This document shows positions 60,939 to 64,000 of a stretch of DNA of 64,000 bases, one piece after another. A program made the position numbers and the translations under genes. The first letter of the stretch is position 1. Every line of letters starts with the position of its first letter. Origin of the DNA: Otis tarda (lineage: Eukaryota > Chordata > Aves > Otidiformes > Otididae); assembly GCA_026413225.1 (NCBI GenBank), contig CM048554.1:89755963-89819962 (forward strand). The letters run 5' to 3'. The notes under the pieces are model-generated. The model did not search any database and had not been told where the DNA came from. It worked only from the letters and a program-made list of their open reading frames with translations.

Positions 60939-63900
60939 CTAGAGGAAGTGGCCAAACACTAACTAAAGCACATAATCAAGCTATGTTTTTTTCTCTCTTG
61001 CTGTTATCATGTTTCCTCCAAATGTAATTAAAAAGGGGTGTAAGCATGTAATCCGATATGACTTAGCAGACTAGTTCCCCGAACAGAGCTGCAGATACTT
61101 AGAGGGAAGAGCATTCAGATTAATTAATAAAGCAAATGCTTTTAGCTTTACATAGGATGTTTTCATTTCATTAAAAATGGCCTGCCAGTCGAGTAGTCAA
61201 GAATACTGCATTTCCCCTCCACTGTAAAAGGTTTGGTACTAATTGCTCGAAAGTGCACTGGTGGGAATAAAATCCATCATGTTTGAATAAGGAATATATA
61301 TAATTTAACATGCAAAAAGCATAAGATGGTAATAGTTCTAATATGAAAAATAATTATTCTTACTGATATTATGAAAACAATTCATTTCCCTTTTGCAACA
61401 GAACGTGAAATTTATAGGCCAGTAGCTTGGAAAGCACGATCGTAGTGTGTGGTTGAGTTCATTTAATCTAATGTGGGTAGGTAGAAGTTATATACAGAAA
61501 AAATCCAAATCTTTTTTCCTAAGGATTTTGTGCTCAAACCTTGTTTGAATAGAATAGTTTCATCCTAGTACTGGGAAGTTCAAGCATCGTAAGAAGATCT
61601 GGGACAAAAGCAGCCACAGAATAGAGAGCCTATAAATTGATCTTCATGGACAAATTATTTATGTGATATCTTCTGGGCAGAATCACGTAGTTCCCACATA
61701 AAAATTAGGTATTTTGCCAGTAACTCAGAAACAATCCTAGGCACAGGCCATGTACAGTCTGTGATTAGACCATCTGATGAAAGAAGTGAAGATGCATTTG
61801 TTAAATTTAGAAGTTTGTTGGTTTTAGTAGTAATAGCGAGCATGAGTCTACCTGCTGGCAAAGAATAGTGATTTGCAAGTATCATGGTAAAAGGGGTGTT
61901 TAAGGAAATATTTAAATGAGAAAAAGATAACAAATACACGCATTTTTGATGGAGAGCTCCTCTCAAACATAGGAAAGAAACTGTCACAACACAACTGATC
62001 CTCTGACAACACATTTTGATCGTACAGTTTTAAAAGTATAAATTACATGCCAAGAGAGAAAAAACGAGGAATGGGATAAAACAAAAGAAACAACTTATTT
62101 GAAAATAGATGGTAGGTACATTGGTTAAACGGTTTCCCTTCTTCCTATACTACTGTCAACAAGATCAGGGCAAACTACAGTGAAACTGCTGAAAATCTGC
62201 TCTTAAAGGTGTACCCTTAACCTATGAAATGCTCTCTCTTTAATTGCTTGTTGGAAAATAAAATAGCTGAAAGGCTGAAGAGTTGAAAAGAGGATGCAAC
62301 ACAGAAATTCTACATTGTGAAGAATTTGTTAGAATGGTTGAGATTATTTTCTTGCTTTTAAGCATTGCTATTGCTCCTGACCAGTTAGTGAAAGATGGTC
62401 TTAATCTCCAATTTAGTCAAATCCTCACAAAACCGAAAACCCTTCAGCCTTATAACATGAGAAGATGGTACCTCACAGTCTGTGGGGGTTCCCAGGAGCT
62501 TCTCATCTCATGGCTTTTTGATCTTTTATGGCAGTGACTCCAAAATTATTTCATTTGGTCCTCTTACTTACTGATTATTCTGCCTAGTGCAATATTGCTC
62601 TGCTTCCTTTAATCCATCATTCTTAAATATCTTGGTTCTGAGAGAAACTTTGGACAATAGGCTAAACCCAAATTTTAAACAGTCTTTAAACATAAATGTT
62701 TTACTTTACACAGTAGGCTTAACAAGGGGGGTTTCTATCTTACGTCATCCTTATCCTTAAAATGCTCAGTGAAATAAACTTCCAAGTTTATTAATACCTT
62801 TCTCCTTTCTGACCTAACAATAAACCAAAAGTGGAAGACCTGGCAGTGCTGTTTCTCAGGTCCATAGTTCCATTGTAGCCCAAGCTCTAAAGGTCTTCTG
62901 AGTCATACAATCCAGGGTGGTTCCTGAAGTACATCTAAATCATGCAACTGTAAAATACTCACAGCTCCAAAGCCCATATTAGATACTGACATGGTGTCAG
63001 GACAAGATTCGAGTCGACTCTTTTCCGTTGGTGCATTCTGGTTCCTACCAAAGGTGAAACTAGACACACAAGCAGTGAGGAGAGCAGCTGTGTACTGAAA
63101 TGAATGCCTGCATTTGGATGTTCTGAAGACCGAGAGTGCTGAGTTCCTTTTTATTTCACAAAAGCTTTCAAAAACATTGCAGATTTAGTTTTACTCTGAT
63201 CACGTTGTGAAATATCAAAAAGCAAGTATTTTCCTTTACTCATTTTCAGTTAGGGTAACCATTTAGAATCGCTTTCAGATAGAAAAAGCTAAAAGAGAGC
63301 TTTCAGAGAAAAGTCAAGCAGCCCACCAGCATGGCTGAGGGACAATGAACTATTTTATGAAATATCCTGTCTTATTTTCCTTTATGAAAAGCCTTTAAGA
63401 ACAGTGCATCCTTATCCATGATAACCTGGCAACTGTGGTTACAGTCTTCCATATTACCTCATTAACAATCAGTAGCTGTGTACAAAGCTATTATTTATAA
63501 TGAATATTTCCAATGCGACTTGAAGGAAACCCTACCTCTGTGCCGTTACGTTATTTACTGGAGCTGGCTGGGCAAACTGGAGGGTGTTCCAGTGTCCAGT
63601 AAGCCATATAAATAGGTCCCCAGCTGCTGTGGAGATTAAAAAAAAATTAGAAACTACAGACCAAACTATGTTGGAAGAAAACATATCAAATAAAATCACT
63701 ATGATTTTTCCATATAAAGATCTGAACCATCACTGATTTCCTAGGTTGGAAAATGTGACCAGCTCTGTTTCCTATTCAGGCTTCAATTTCAGCATCATTG
63801 TCTCAAAGATCAAGCAAGTAGCTTGATATCCCTTTATTCTGCTCCAGCTGAAGTGAGCTGTATTACAACACCACGAGTAAAGCAGCCACATAATTCAGGT
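60939..63900. other. Unassigned AT-rich DNA
   Basis: No gene or known repeat recognised. A reverse frame of 119 codons (61655-62014) has no known motif. Confidence 0.55.
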
Positions 63901-64000
63901 ATCATAGAATCACAGAATCATAGAATGGTTTGGGTTGGAAGGAACCTTCAAAAGTCATCCACTCCAACCTCCCTGCAGTGAGCAGGTACTTCCACACTCT
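63901..64000 (-). mobile_element. CR1 LINE 3' end, cut by window end
   Basis: The forward strand reads ATCATAGAATCACAGAATCA, TAGAATGGTTTGGGTTGGAA and GGAACCTTCAAAAGTCATCC, the reverse complement of the CR1 octamer tail and 3' UTR. The rest of the element lies beyond the window to the right. Its 3' UTR (GGTTTGGGTTGGAAGGAACC) differs slightly from the 60-kb copy, suggesting a different CR1 subfamily. Confidence 0.95.

Overview
The window looks like avian nuclear DNA with no recognisable protein-coding gene. The evidence is a set of CR1 LINE copies at several stages of decay, the youngest with the 5' truncation and ATTCTATG-type octamer tail usual in birds, plus LTRs of a bird-type endogenous retrovirus (probably ERVL-like). 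Base composition is AT-rich and stop codons are frequent in all frames. No open reading frame outside the transposable elements resembles a known protein, and I see no tRNA, rRNA, CRISPR or bacterial or phage feature. The species cannot be fixed from this sequence. The stretch is either a gene desert or lies inside a very long intron.

Layout: a reverse CR1 runs off the left edge (1-338). An old reverse CR1 at 4090-5215, split by an insertion of about 225 bp, abuts a forward CR1 piece at 5218-5452. A GC-richer island with two CCAAT boxes and an exact kappaB-type motif follows at 6187-6800. From 6.8 to 22 kb the DNA is mostly unassigned and AT-rich, with one old CR1 fragment at 17245-17540 and a perfect CRE palindrome at 18847. 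An old CR1 3' end (22392-22505) and a diverged LTR (23155-23790) come next, then a cluster of regulatory-type motifs at 24361-24413 and a small element with terminal inverted repeats at 28140-28300.

Two near-complete solo LTRs lie in opposite orientation at 31897-33033 (reverse, with perfect 5-bp target duplications AATAT) and 49752-50894 (forward, imperfect 5-bp duplication). A 39-bp LTR stub lies at 58542. Between and around them are three long, very old forward CR1/L3-like remnants (34375-34905, 41270-42065, 51640-52545), several short degenerate palindromic repeats, a local tandem repeat at 42961-43063 and a long hairpin at 54487-54521. The youngest CR1 is at 60314-60938, and a last reverse CR1 runs off the right edge from 63901.

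Nothing here works together as a pathway. The functional interest is in possible regulatory sequence (the conserved-looking AT-rich block at 48250-48800, the motif clusters, the LTR promoters) and in the layered history of transposon insertion. I found no convincing new biological system. The oddest sequence-level signals are an antisense open frame of about 205 codons kept in both full-length LTRs, the inverted LTR pair, and the nested and abutting old CR1 copies. Element family names rest on remembered consensus sequences, not on a search.
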